From a virus: a stretch of DNA of 41,479 bases. The notes under the pieces are model-generated. The model made no database searches, was not told the DNA's origin, and saw only the letters and a list, made by a program, of their open reading frames with translations. The stretch's first letter is position 1; every line of letters begins with the position of its first letter. The position numbers and the translations under genes were made by a program. The DNA is taken from IMG/VR virus record IMGVR_UViG_3300025383_000006, positions 1 through 41,479 of that record; one strand, given 5' to 3'. This document shows positions 1 to 8,026 of the stretch, piece after piece.

Positions 1-127
1 ATTTTGTCACGAACAAAGTACGGAAGAAGGTTTGATTCTTTAAACTTGTTGGCTACCCAACCAACTGGCATAAAACGATAACGACCAGCAACAACAGAAT
101 TGGCCATGTTGTTCCAAGATTGCTTGC
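1..127. repeat. Terminal direct repeat, left copy
   Basis: Bases 1-127 are identical to 41353-41479. Reading runs from attttgtcac to gattgcttgc in both copies. An exact 127-base overlap at both ends is what a de Bruijn assembler leaves when a circular or circularly permuted molecule is assembled with k=127, so it is best read as an assembly overlap and not as a biological long terminal repeat. Removing one copy gives 41,352 unique bp. The repeat lies inside a coding gene whose frame stays open across the join, which confirms that the two ends belong together. Confidence 0.95.
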
Positions 128-2348
128 TATCAATAGCCTTGGCAAGTTGCTTCATTCTGCTTTCTTGAGCATCAAGTTCTTTGGTTACTTCGTTAGAAGT
201 AATTGGAACAGGCTTACCTGTTTCCTGCTCTTTTTCAAAAGCATCTTTATCAGTCTCGGTAAGACCCTGATTAAACTTCTCAGTATGGTAATCCATATAT
301 TTGCGAGAAAGATTGTTTGTTGTGTTGGTAATCACGTTACCAATGTAACTAGCCAAACCACGACGCATAATTTGTTGTAACGCTTCACCAGAAGATACGC
401 GCAAACCAAATGCTGTTGAAAGCAATGTCAAAGGTGCAAAAATTACGTTTGTGTAATGCGTAAATCCGTCATCAATTGGGTTGTACAAAGCGCCATAAGC
501 CTTGGCATTTCGCAATGCTGTACGGGTAGCCTTAAGGTCAATAAGCGAGCCTTGATAGCGCTGTGCAGGCACAACAGCCATTGATCGTGGTGTATCGCCA
601 TATTCTGGCTTAATATCTACAGCGCCACCGTCTACGCCGTTTACTGTGTAGTAAACAGAATGATCTGAACTTGCACTAATGCTAGCGTCTTTAAGTTCAG
701 AAAAAAGTTTAGATGCTTGAGCATCGGCCAAACCAAAGTTCTTGAGAACTTCTTGGTTAAGGCTGTGCATAAGGGCAAGACGAGCAGTATCATCTGGAGC
801 AAAGATCATGGCTCCAGCATGTTCTACGGCAAGTTTGTGTGGTAACGCGTATGAAGCAATTTGATACGCGGTGGTGGCAGCGCGTGGATCCGCTGGATCA
901 AATTTTTCAGTAGATAACGCATTGGCTTCAGTGTCGTAAGACATCGCACGCTTGTTGGTAAAAGTACGAACTTTGCCAGCGAGGGCATTCATTACAGCGC
1001 CATTACCAGGCTTAAACAACGCAGGAGCATTGATTTTCCACATTTGCTCTTGCTTAATTTCGCCAGTTGTTTTGTCAACAACAGATCTAAATTTAGGAGC
1101 CATTTGCTGTTGACCAGTATTTGGGTCAATGATCGGATTGCCGTCGGCATCAACTTGAGGTTCCATGACAGCGCTTTTGCGAGGCAATAGCAAGTTAACT
1201 TGATCGTTATAGTTTGTTGCTTGCTCGCTGTTGCGAATACGATCTAAGCCCCATTTTTCGTTAAGGGCTTTAGCCATTGTACGAGAAGGCAACTGCAAAG
1301 CACCAAGTGCTTGCGTAGATTTGTCAGCAAATTCTTTAGAGAAAAGCGATTGCTTTGCCAATTGGTCAAATTCAGTTTCGCTTTTAACTGTAGCCAAAGC
1401 CTTAACAAATGGTCTTGACCATTGGTTTGGTGCGCCGTACTTCATCTCAATAATACCAGCCGCTTTTTGCGGAGTATTATTTGCGGCAATATTTACAATA
1501 TCTTGACGAGCATCGCGTTGCGCACGAGAAAATGGATTTGATGGATCCATATATTGATCGTATTGATCGGCGGTAAAAATTTTGCTAGAAACTTTATTGG
1601 TAAGAAAAGCGCTTAAACCAGTTGCGTTTGTAGCAAATGGAAGCGTGTTATGAATAATTGGCTGATTAGTAACAGAATCTAGTTTGGCAATTGGTTTGCC
1701 ATCTGCATCCTTAATAACATTGCCAGCGGCATCGGTTTGGTTAACTACAGCAAGATGGTCGCCAGCCTTAAGTTGTGCGCCGACCTTGCCAAGTTTGCCA
1801 AGCGGATCTGCAGCAAAATCAAATGAAGCATCTGAAATACCAGAAACGATTTGACCTACGCCAGTATTAGTATTGGCAAGCGTACCAAGTCCAGGAATAT
1901 GTGAAAGCCCATGAGACAAATCACGACCAAAAGACACAAGGTAATTTGGATCAGTTGACTTGTCAAAAGAGTCTTTGTAGGCTGGAACAACACGGCCAAG
2001 GATATTGCGGCTTAATGCAGCACCTGCACCTGCGCCTAGCGCAGCGCCTTCAGGTCCAAGGAAAGAACCAATTGCTCCACCGCCAAGCACACCAATTGTG
2101 CTAAGGATGCCAGAACCAATACCATGATCCACAAACATGCTGTGGATAAACTTGTAATCTGATTCAACTTCTTGCAATGGCTTATTGGCCCATGACAACG
2201 CTGTGCCGAGGGCTTTGCCAACTACTGGAATATCAGATATGCCCTTGCCAATATCGGCAGGAATACTTTTAAGAAAGCCAAATAATCCACCGCCATTAGA
2301 TTGTGGCTGTTGCGGTGCTGCTGGTGGAAGCGGCTGAGTAACACTCAC
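1..2348 (-). CDS. Giant internal virion / DNA-ejection-like protein, N-terminal part (joins 38976-41352)
   Basis: This is the first half of a 1,574 aa protein that crosses the contig join. The frame is open from 2348 down to 1 and continues in frame from 41352 to the stop at 38976. The start is a GTG at 2348 overlapping the TGA of the upstream gene (GTGA), which indicates translational coupling. The N-terminus is Pro/Gln-rich (residues 1-20). Residues about 76-115 form a hydrophobic Gly/Ala-rich stretch that could insert in a membrane, followed by long, mostly helical-looking, Ala/Asn/Gln-rich sequence. Size, position between portal and capsid genes, and composition fit an internal core or ejection protein of a short-tailed phage. 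I do not recognise an enzymatic motif. A structural role is fairly sure; the ejection role is inference. Confidence 0.8.
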   Translation of the reverse strand, partial: MSVTQPLPPAAPQQPQSNGGGLFGFLKSIPADIGKGISDIPVVGKALGTALSWANKPLQEVESDYKFIHSMFVDHGIGSGILSTIGVLGGGAIGSFLGPEGAALGAGAGAALSRNILGRVVPAYKDSFDKSTDPNYLVSFGRDLSHGLSHIPGLGTLANTNTGVGQIVSGISDASFDFAADPLGKLGKVGAQLKAGDHLAVVNQTDAAGNVIKDADGKPIAKLDSVTNQPIIHNTLPFATNATGLSAFLTNKVSSKIFTADQYDQYMDPSNPFSRAQRDARQDIVNIAANNTPQKAAGIIEMKYGAPNQWSRPFVKALATVKSETEFDQLAKQSLFSKEFADKSTQALGALQLPSRTMAKALNEKWGLDRIRNSEQATNYNDQVNLLLPRKSAVMEPQVDADGNPIIDPNTGQQQMAPKFRSVVDKTTGEIKQEQMWKINAPALFKPGNGAVMNALAGKVRTFTNKRAMSYDTEANALSTEKFDPADPRAATTAYQIASYALPHKLAVEHAGAMIFAPDDTARLALMHSLNQEVLKNFGLADAQASKLFSELKDASISASSDHSVYYTVNGVDGGAVDIKPEYGDTPRSMAVVPAQRYQGSLIDLKATRTALRNAKAYGALYNPIDDGFTHYTNVIFAPLTLLSTAFGLRVSSGEALQQIMRRGLASYIGNVITNTTNNLSRKYMDYHTEKFNQGLTETDKDAFEKEQETGKPVPITSNEVTKELDAQESRMKQLAKAIDSKQSWNNMANSVVAGRYRFMPVGWVANKFKESNLLPYFVRDK

Positions 2349-2686
2349 TGATTCATCCCACCAATCATTTTATCAAAGGCATTTGCGATAACTGCGTTTG
2401 CTACATCTGGTGTAGATTTTAACGCATTTTTGAACCATACATTGGAATTGTATGTAGCGATATGGTCATCAATTGCTTGCGCATGTGACACAAAGTGATT
2501 AACTGCTGCAAGCGTGTTAACTGTCTGCTGATTGCCAGACTGTAGCGCTTCGGCTCCAAGCGTTGGAGAAGCGGTAAAAAATTCTTGATTGCCCTTTACG
2601 GCATCATTGGCAAAATCAACATTTGGTCCAGCGGACATGTTTGCTTGCGTGGTTGGCTGTACAGGCGGTTGAGGTGTAATAGCCAT
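2345..2686 (-). CDS. Small virion-block protein, 113 aa
   Basis: A 113 aa protein with a Pro/Gln/Thr-rich N-terminus (about residues 1-20) and a mostly helical-looking remainder. It has no cysteine pairs or membrane segment. It starts with ATG 3 bp after the stop of the preceding gene and its TGA overlaps the GTG of the giant virion gene, so the two are translated together. I do not recognise the family. The location in the portal-to-capsid cluster suggests a minor virion component or an assembly chaperone of the giant protein (inference). Confidence 0.75.
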   Translation of the reverse strand: MAITPQPPVQPTTQANMSAGPNVDFANDAVKGNQEFFTASPTLGAEALQSGNQQTVNTLAAVNHFVSHAQAIDDHIATYNSNVWFKNALKSTPDVANAVIANAFDKMIGGMNQ

Positions 2687-2689
2687 GTA

Positions 2690-3181
2690 TTACTTTCCTA
2701 GTTTGTTAGCAAGTGCCTGTAATTCAGGGGAAGCATCTTTGTTTGCGGCAAGTGCTTGCACGAGGTTCTTTGCTGATTGTCCACCCTGAGTCATTTGACC
2801 TGGTTGGATACCAATGGCTTCTGGTCCTGCACCAGCACCCATTGGACTGCCTGTTGTGACAGGCTCATTTGGACGTTGTGTAGGAGCAGAAAGCGGTGTG
2901 ACTTGTTGAGCCATCCCGCCTTGCTGTGGTTGTTGCTGTTGTCCACCTTGCTGTGCGGCTGCTGCAAGAGCAGACGGAGCAGGTGCATTGCCACCAAGAC
3001 GCGTTGCGGACATTGGTGCTTGTGCTTGCAGATTCATTAGGTCTTGTCCATCGCCATAGTTAGGCATTCCAGAGACATAACGCATTGCTTGCTTTGAGGC
3101 TACGCTACCTGGTCCATCGGTTCGTGTGCTTAATGCACCTGGGAGTGATGGTGTTGTTGCTGGCTTTTGTGGGGCTGGCAT
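2690..3181 (-). CDS. Pro/Gln/Gly-rich virion-block protein, 163 aa
   Basis: A 163 aa low-complexity protein rich in Pro, Gln, Gly and Ala, with a Gln-run near residues 76-88 and a short helical C-terminus. The sequence looks largely disordered. It follows the 71 aa gene with 4 bp between them and precedes the 113 aa gene by 3 bp. No family recognised. A disordered minor structural or assembly protein is the most economical reading. The Gln codons make a CAA-rich tract, so spurious ORFs appear in other frames here. Confidence 0.75.
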   Translation of the reverse strand: MPAPQKPATTPSLPGALSTRTDGPGSVASKQAMRYVSGMPNYGDGQDLMNLQAQAPMSATRLGGNAPAPSALAAAAQQGGQQQQPQQGGMAQQVTPLSAPTQRPNEPVTTGSPMGAGAGPEAIGIQPGQMTQGGQSAKNLVQALAANKDASPELQALANKLGK

Positions 3182-3185
3182 CTAC

Positions 3186-3401
3186 CTACTCACCTTCTTG
3201 TAATGTCTCAATGGTCCTAGCGGCATACTCGTGGAACGATTTTTTGTCATCCACGAAACTTGCTTGTGTATCTAACATGTGTGTTAGAACTTGAAAAAAA
3301 TTAGAGGCTACATCGCATAGTTCGGATGCAGTTGAAGCAAACAAGGCAAAGGCATCCCACTTGCTTAGGCTTGTAGGAGCCTTGCCCTGTTCATTAGTCA
3401 T
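3186..3401 (-). CDS. Small hypothetical protein, 71 aa
   Basis: A 71 aa predicted helical protein. It has a hydrophobic centre (residues about 16-45) but no clear transmembrane span, and an acidic C-terminus ending LQEGE. It begins with ATG 3 bp downstream of the previous stop. It is packed between two other small genes of the portal cluster. No family recognised; a minor virion or assembly role is guessed from position only. Confidence 0.7.
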   Translation of the reverse strand: MTNEQGKAPTSLSKWDAFALFASTASELCDVASNFFQVLTHMLDTQASFVDDKKSFHEYAARTIETLQEGE

Positions 3402-3404
3402 AAC

Positions 3405-3611
3405 TTAGTCGCGTGGCTTTCCTGCTGTTGTGCCAGTTCCCTTTGTGCCTGAAGGCTGTACGGTAAACTTAATATCTGACTTGCCAGTTGGCTTGACAGA
3501 TGGCATTGCTTGGATGCCTGTCTTCTGAGTTGTTGCGTCTGATGAACCATGTCCACCCTGCAACTTAACGCTCACCTTTGGTGAGTTAAGGCTTGACTTG
3601 AATTGTGCCAT
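3405..3611 (-). CDS. Small basic virion-block protein, 68 aa
   Basis: A 68 aa Gly/Ser/Thr/Lys-rich basic protein without recognisable domains, probably unstructured. The ATG is preceded by a good ribosome-binding site (GGAGA about 9 bases upstream). It lies directly downstream of the portal gene, leaving about 40 bp between them. The function is unknown. The composition (Lys-rich, Gly-rich) would suit a small DNA-contacting or decoration protein, but this is speculation. Confidence 0.7.
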   Translation of the reverse strand: MAQFKSSLNSPKVSVKLQGGHGSSDATTQKTGIQAMPSVKPTGKSDIKFTVQPSGTKGTGTTAGKPRD

Positions 3612-3651
3612 TTTTTGTTTCTCCTATAGGGGTTGTGTCACACCAGGAACG

Positions 3652-5430
3652 TTAGGCTGGTGAGCGTCTGGCGACATTTGCAGATAACTGCGGTGCGCCA
3701 GAAGATGAAAGTCCTGCAAGTAGGTTTTGCAACGCAGATGGTTGACCCTGTGGTGCAGGTGGCATACCTTGCGGTGCGCCTGGTTGAGTAGGTTCCCCAC
3801 CAGGAGCCTGACCTTGCGCGCTAGCGGCTGCAACAGGTGGGGAGACTTGTTGTGCAAACGCTTCAGACAAAACATCTTCGATGTTGTCGCCATTCATACG
3901 GCCCTTGATAGCAGAAGCAATTGCCATTAACGCCTTTGAAGGATCTTGTCCTTGTAGCGCAAGGGTTGGGATTGCATTTGCATAAGAAGTAACTGCTTGC
4001 ATAAGAGCATCGCGTAGTTCTTCAACTTCTACTTTTTCTTCTTCTTGGGTGACGTTCATATCCCAAGGCATTTGACGGCGCAAGAAGTCGCGTGAGATTA
4101 ACTTATCTCCACGAGCCTGCAAGCCAAAAACAAGTGCGCGGTTTGGATCTAGTCCAGCCATCATGCCGTAAGACACATCGCACCAATAATCGCCTGCAAT
4201 GTCCTTCTTAGGCGTGTAGGTAATCTCGTAAGGTGCACCAGCAGTTACGCCGCGTACTTCCTTCTCAACATCACCAAATAGTTTCTCGTCCATCTTAAAG
4301 CACAGACGCATAACGTGGCGGAATGTCTCAGCAAATACAGCCTGTGCTGTCTTAACCTGTGTATCAAATCCACCCATTAGGGCTTCTACGCCACGGCCTG
4401 TAACAATAGAGCCTGATTGCTGACCTAGACGGCCTTGTGGGTAGCGTGAACCTACACGAAGTTCTTGATCTAGTTCGCCAGTTTCTTGGAAGATTCCGTT
4501 AGGAATGTCAAGTGATACACGGCGAATCTTCTCTGGGTTGGCAGAGCGGATAGTCGCATCTGGACCAATTTCAATAACGTTAACATCTGAAGGCAAAGCG
4601 AATGGAGCCTGTACAGACTTTTGTGCTGCTTCCAATTGAAATGTTGCCATGCGTGCGCGAGCAACCTGTACCCACATAATATCATCAAACTGTCCGCGTT
4701 GGTTCTCATCTGAGTCAACGCCAGGGCGGATGGCAAGGGCAATTGGTAGTTCATCAAGAAGGTTGGCTGCACGCTCAAGCACAAGGTTGTTACGCTCAGG
4801 AATGAAAAGAACTAACTCGTTCTTATCCTGATAGCGATATACCTCAAGCATACGCTCTGAGTTGCGGTTCTCATACTTGGTAAGAATCTGGCCTTCAAGT
4901 TCTGGAAAGTCATTGCATAGTTCGCGTACGGACTTCTGGTAGCGCTTGGTGTAGGAAAGCAACTTGCCAAACCGATCAAACTCAGGGTATGAGTTGATTG
5001 GGTTGTCAATGCGAATCATTGGGCGATTGTTTTCCCAATCAGGTTCAACAATGAATGCGAGCATTCCAAAGGTCAAGTAACGGTCAGCACCTGAATACAT
5101 CATGGTCTGAAGGTTGCAAGAGTCGCGGTAGCCAGCGACAATCATGGTGCGCTTATCAGCACGCTTTCTCGCACGATCTGAGATGGCATCTGTTGTATCG
5201 CAGTTGAAGGCAGGTAGCGGAGCAATAACTTCAGCCACATCGCGGGCAGCAACGTCAATGAAGTTTGCCACCATAGGCTTTGGATATTCTTCAGAGAACA
5301 TGCCAGGAAAGACTTGTTGGATGTCACCTTGGCGGATAGCCATAAGGTCAGCCCAACGAGAGTCGCGGGTGTGGAACCTATCCCGCAACTTGCGGACTTT
5401 TACGCCCAACTCGTTAATATCTATTGCCAC
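3652..5430 (-). CDS. Portal protein
   Basis: A 592 aa protein whose position directly after the large terminase, length and composition match phage portal proteins, the dodecameric ring through which DNA enters and leaves the head. The N-terminal half is alpha/beta (it begins MAIDINELGVKVRKLRDRF), with a long helical region around residues 240-400. The last about 90 residues are Pro/Gln/Gly-rich and probably disordered. The start is GTG at 5430, with a GGGGGA ribosome-binding site about 9 bases upstream, and it overlaps the terminase 3' end by 17 bp. I saw no fused protease or MuF domain. Confident as portal by synteny; the exact subfamily is not assigned. Confidence 0.85.
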   Translation of the reverse strand: MAIDINELGVKVRKLRDRFHTRDSRWADLMAIRQGDIQQVFPGMFSEEYPKPMVANFIDVAARDVAEVIAPLPAFNCDTTDAISDRARKRADKRTMIVAGYRDSCNLQTMMYSGADRYLTFGMLAFIVEPDWENNRPMIRIDNPINSYPEFDRFGKLLSYTKRYQKSVRELCNDFPELEGQILTKYENRNSERMLEVYRYQDKNELVLFIPERNNLVLERAANLLDELPIALAIRPGVDSDENQRGQFDDIMWVQVARARMATFQLEAAQKSVQAPFALPSDVNVIEIGPDATIRSANPEKIRRVSLDIPNGIFQETGELDQELRVGSRYPQGRLGQQSGSIVTGRGVEALMGGFDTQVKTAQAVFAETFRHVMRLCFKMDEKLFGDVEKEVRGVTAGAPYEITYTPKKDIAGDYWCDVSYGMMAGLDPNRALVFGLQARGDKLISRDFLRRQMPWDMNVTQEEEKVEVEELRDALMQAVTSYANAIPTLALQGQDPSKALMAIASAIKGRMNGDNIEDVLSEAFAQQVSPPVAAASAQGQAPGGEPTQPGAPQGMPPAPQGQPSALQNLLAGLSSSGAPQLSANVARRSPA

Positions 5431-7330
5431 TTATGTATCCCCCGTTAGATGCAAGTTTCTCCTGCATTTGTTGCCATTCTTCCAAGTTGATTACTTTGCG
5501 TGAAGCCAACTGGTTGCGAGTGGCAAATGGATTTTTAACAAATGTTCCGCCATATGCGCCTGCTTGGTTGATGTAGTCACGCATCTGCGTTTCTGCAAAC
5601 CAGAGGGCCATCGGACCATCTTGCTTGTTCTTGGTACCTGCTGACCAGGTAATCAATTGCTCAATGAGAGCCTTGATATGTTCGTTATCGGCTCGTGGCA
5701 GTTCCAAGAGATTATTCTTTTGATGCTTGCCTTGGCTGTCAACCGAACCGAATAGTGGTGCCATTGAGGCTACGCCAAATTCAGCATCCATCTTGTTCGC
5801 ACCTGTGTAGTGCTGAACGAGGCGAATGCCGCGTGAGGCTAAGAACTGGTTGATCTTTTCATCTTGTGTTAAGAACAACTGGAAAGCGTTTTTCTCAATT
5901 ACCCACACCTTTGGCTGATACTTCTCAGTCCAGTGGAAGATCAAGTCTCTGATCTGCTGTGGTGTAGGTGCTGGCATGCGCGATGCTTCTAGCAAATAGC
6001 GCTTGCCTGTGGTTCTATCGCCTGACATGATGACAGAGAATGTGTCACCTGACATTGCTGGATCCATTGAAGCAACAATGTACTGACTGTTCAAATTATC
6101 TGGATGACCAGGTGCGCCAGGAATAAGCGGGCCGATGGCTCGCATACCTGAAACTGATCCTCGTACGCAGTCAGGGGCAAAGATGGCGGTTGACTCAACA
6201 TCTTGCTGCTGGTAAACCATAGCCCAAGTCTTTGGGTCAATTAAGCCTCTGCGACGACGAAGGTGTGGGCCAGACCAGCGCGGATACAATCCATCTTCAT
6301 CCGCTGGAGTTTCATCAGTATCCCATGGCCGATCAGACTTTGGCCATAACGTGATCCACTTTTCAGGATCATCGTCAAATTCGAGTACGGCTGGCATAGC
6401 CAGATATGTCCACGGGGACTTGTTATCTGGGTACCGCTCAGGGTTACGCATTTCGCGGTATAGATCCATAGGATCAACGCGGGTACCTACGACAAGGATC
6501 TTACCTGTAGGACCAACACGAGTTAAAACTTCCTGTTGGATCCATCGGATCTGCTTCTCATACTCGCCAGCATTGGCAAGAGTCACACAGTCATCGAGGA
6601 TGATTAGATCAGCACGCGCACCGTAGATCTGTCCACCGATACCAAGGGCTTGGACGGTAGGATCTTTTTCACCTGAGTCACGCTCAAGGTAGATGGCATC
6701 TTGCGTCCACTTTTCAGCGGTAGCCTTAAAGCCTTCGGCGGGAGCATAGCGACGCTGAAGTTCTGCCCACTGCGGACTGGTCAAGCGTTGCTTGATGGCG
6801 TAGAGAAATTCCTTGGCCATGGCCTGAGTCTTAGATACAAGTTTGATTCTCACATTGGGATTTGTAACGATTCGATATGTTACATAGTCAATGGAAACTG
6901 TCATGGACTTGGCATGCTCAGGTGGCATGTTGACAAGAACATAGTTCTTAAATCCTGGCTCATAGGTCATATTGCCGTGAAGCCAGGCTGGCTCACCTTC
7001 CTCAAGAAGTGAGGTGATGTTGCGCTGGTGAGGAAAGGTTTGGGAGTTTAAGTACTTAGCCCGAAAGTCCTCAAAACTAATGTTCGCGTCATCTTCGCTG
7101 ATTACGCCTTTTCGCTTCTGGATGACGCGTGAAAGATCCACTGCTTCTTTAAACTGCGGATCGGAGACGCGATAATACTCATACGACTTGACGCTCTTGC
7201 CGACTGCGCGGCAAGCGTCTTCAATTTTTACCCCATCGGCAATCAGCGCGATAAGGCGCTTCTTAGCCTCTGGGGCGGATAAAGTTGCCTCTGGGGCAAG
7301 TTTATAGTTGTTTGACTTTGGTTTAGCCAT
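5414..7330 (-). CDS. terL: Terminase large subunit with N-terminal HTH region
   Basis: A 638 aa packaging motor. Residues about 18-70 look like the helix-turn-helix of small terminases or transposases (DGVKIEDACRAVGKSVKSY). The ATPase follows: a Walker A-like loop PPEHAKSMT, and Walker B ADLIILDD. The C-terminal nuclease half has VASMDPAMSGDTFS carrying the first catalytic Asp, and VIEKNAF, typical of RNase H-fold terminases. The start ATG at 7330 has a GGAGA site 10 bases upstream. No separate small-subunit gene was found upstream, so the N-terminal HTH may replace it. It is the first gene of the late transcript, downstream of the regulatory hub. Confidence 0.93.
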   Translation of the reverse strand: MAKPKSNNYKLAPEATLSAPEAKKRLIALIADGVKIEDACRAVGKSVKSYEYYRVSDPQFKEAVDLSRVIQKRKGVISEDDANISFEDFRAKYLNSQTFPHQRNITSLLEEGEPAWLHGNMTYEPGFKNYVLVNMPPEHAKSMTVSIDYVTYRIVTNPNVRIKLVSKTQAMAKEFLYAIKQRLTSPQWAELQRRYAPAEGFKATAEKWTQDAIYLERDSGEKDPTVQALGIGGQIYGARADLIILDDCVTLANAGEYEKQIRWIQQEVLTRVGPTGKILVVGTRVDPMDLYREMRNPERYPDNKSPWTYLAMPAVLEFDDDPEKWITLWPKSDRPWDTDETPADEDGLYPRWSGPHLRRRRGLIDPKTWAMVYQQQDVESTAIFAPDCVRGSVSGMRAIGPLIPGAPGHPDNLNSQYIVASMDPAMSGDTFSVIMSGDRTTGKRYLLEASRMPAPTPQQIRDLIFHWTEKYQPKVWVIEKNAFQLFLTQDEKINQFLASRGIRLVQHYTGANKMDAEFGVASMAPLFGSVDSQGKHQKNNLLELPRADNEHIKALIEQLITWSAGTKNKQDGPMALWFAETQMRDYINQAGAYGGTFVKNPFATRNQLASRKVINLEEWQQMQEKLASNGGYISGNRY

Positions 7331-7355
7331 AAACCTATTTCTCCTACCGCGAAGC

Positions 7356-7511
7356 GTTGCCTATGGGCAACCCTTGGGTTGTATTTGGGGGGCGCCTGCA
7401 GCGCCTAACCCTATGGGTTAAAGGCAGGCCGTAGAGCCTGCCATTGGGTAAACCGTTGTTCGTCTCAGCGGCGCCGTTCGCTTGAGGCTCACTCTGCCGT
7501 GAGCCGAACGG
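7356..7511. repeat. Array of short GC-rich hairpins in the terL leader
   Basis: At least five perfect inverted repeats stand nearly back to back: GTTGCC/GGCAAC (7356-7371, overlapping an alternative AACCC/GGGTT at 7369-7380), GGCGC/GCGCC (7391-7405), TAACCC/GGGTTA (7406-7420), GGCAGGC/GCCTGCC (7423-7442), and GGCTCAC/GTGAGCC (7486-7505) extended by CCGTTC/GAACGG (7474-7511). On the minus strand they lie in the 5' leader of terL. The plus strand continues into GTTTTGTTTT after the last stem, so that stem could also terminate rightward transcription. The role is unknown: leader RNA structure, packaging site or terminator cluster. Confidence 0.75.
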
Positions 7512-7535
7512 GCAGGGCTGTTTTGTTTTAACCCC

Positions 7536-7571
7536 TATATATACTAAGGCGGGATAAATCGCTTTTATCCC
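7536..7571 (-). promoter_or_regulatory. Candidate late promoter -10 with adjacent GGGATAAA palindrome
   Basis: On the minus strand a TATATATA run (7536-7543) could serve as a -10 element for the late block that begins with terL. No good -35 hexamer is present. Instead, a perfect 8-bp inverted repeat GGGATAAA/TTTATCCC with a 5-base spacer (7551-7571) lies where the -35 would be. That arrangement suggests an activator- or repressor-controlled promoter. The promoter assignment is inference; the palindrome is seen directly. Confidence 0.5.
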
Positions 7572-7582
7572 TACTTGGACCG

Positions 7583-7598
7583 TGTGATGTTAGTCACA
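7583..7598. promoter_or_regulatory. CRP/GlxR-type palindrome TGTGA-N6-TCACA
   Basis: The 16-mer TGTGATGTTAGTCACA has two perfect half-sites of the CRP-family consensus, shared by E. coli CRP, mycobacterial Crp and corynebacterial GlxR. Its centre (7590.5) lies about 61 bp upstream of the start expected from the TATATA element at 7536-7541, which is the spacing of class I CRP activation. Binding by a host CRP-family regulator is inference, since the phage itself encodes no such protein. Confidence 0.55.
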
Positions 7599-7736
7599 TT
7601 AAGTAAAACCGCAGGTCAAAGCCTATATTGGTTTAAAAATAATTGCCGTTTGAGCCTCGGCGCCTATATTTAGAAAAAATATTTTGGTGGATAGTAATAG
7701 TATAGATACACCTACGTTAAAAACCCTGGGGTTGAA

Positions 7737-7895
7737 TTGTCCGATTTGCCCGATTTATTTGTCGACTTACTGGTGAGTAATGTCCGATTTGATAGCATTT
7801 TTTTGTCCGCATTGTCCGAATTGTCGGGGTGGTTTTGTCGGTTACTTGCGGGTATTGTCGACAATTACGCCCGCATTTACGACCCATTTTGTCGA
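7737..7895 (+). repeat. Nine TTGTC(C)G iteron-like repeats
   Basis: Short direct repeats TTGTCCG or TTGTCG(A/G) start at about 7737, 7759, 7803, 7812, 7821, 7835, 7855 and 7889, with a variant TGTCCGATTT at 7781. One copy forms the 12-bp palindrome ATTGTCGACAAT (7854-7865). The region just left of them is AT-rich (7620-7730). Repeats of this type beside DnaA boxes are typical of replication origins or of multi-operator control regions. No phage initiator protein was recognised. Confidence 0.65.
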
Positions 7896-7974
7896 CTTTT
7901 GGGGCGTTAAGTTACCGATTAGTAACCTTTCGCGGGCGTTTTGGCGTGTTGTGAGACGGATGTGAGTGGACTGT

Positions 7975-8018
7975 CTATCCACAACCCTGTGGACAACACC
8001 GAGGCAGCCTGTGGATAA
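7975..8018. other. Cluster of three DnaA boxes (candidate replication origin)
   Basis: Three 9-mers fall in 44 bp: CTATCCACA (7975-7983), TGTGGACAA (7988-7996, reverse complement TTGTCCACA, the actinobacterial consensus) and TGTGGATAA (8010-8018, reverse complement TTATCCACA, the general consensus). The first two form an inverted pair. Together with the neighbouring iterons and AT-rich flank this is a credible origin that uses host DnaA, and it fits a phage that has primase and helicase but no recognised DNA polymerase. Origin function is inference. Confidence 0.65.
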
Positions 8019-8026
8019 ACTTAACC

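Noticed and set aside
1-127. Biological terminal repeat for packaging
   Set aside because: Length 127 equals a common assembler k-mer, and the repeat lies in the middle of a coding gene, so an assembly overlap of a circular map is more likely.
3624-3893. Minus-strand 89 aa frame overlapping the portal 3' end
   Set aside because: Shadow frame of the Pro/Gln-rich portal C-terminus; the portal frame explains the sequence.
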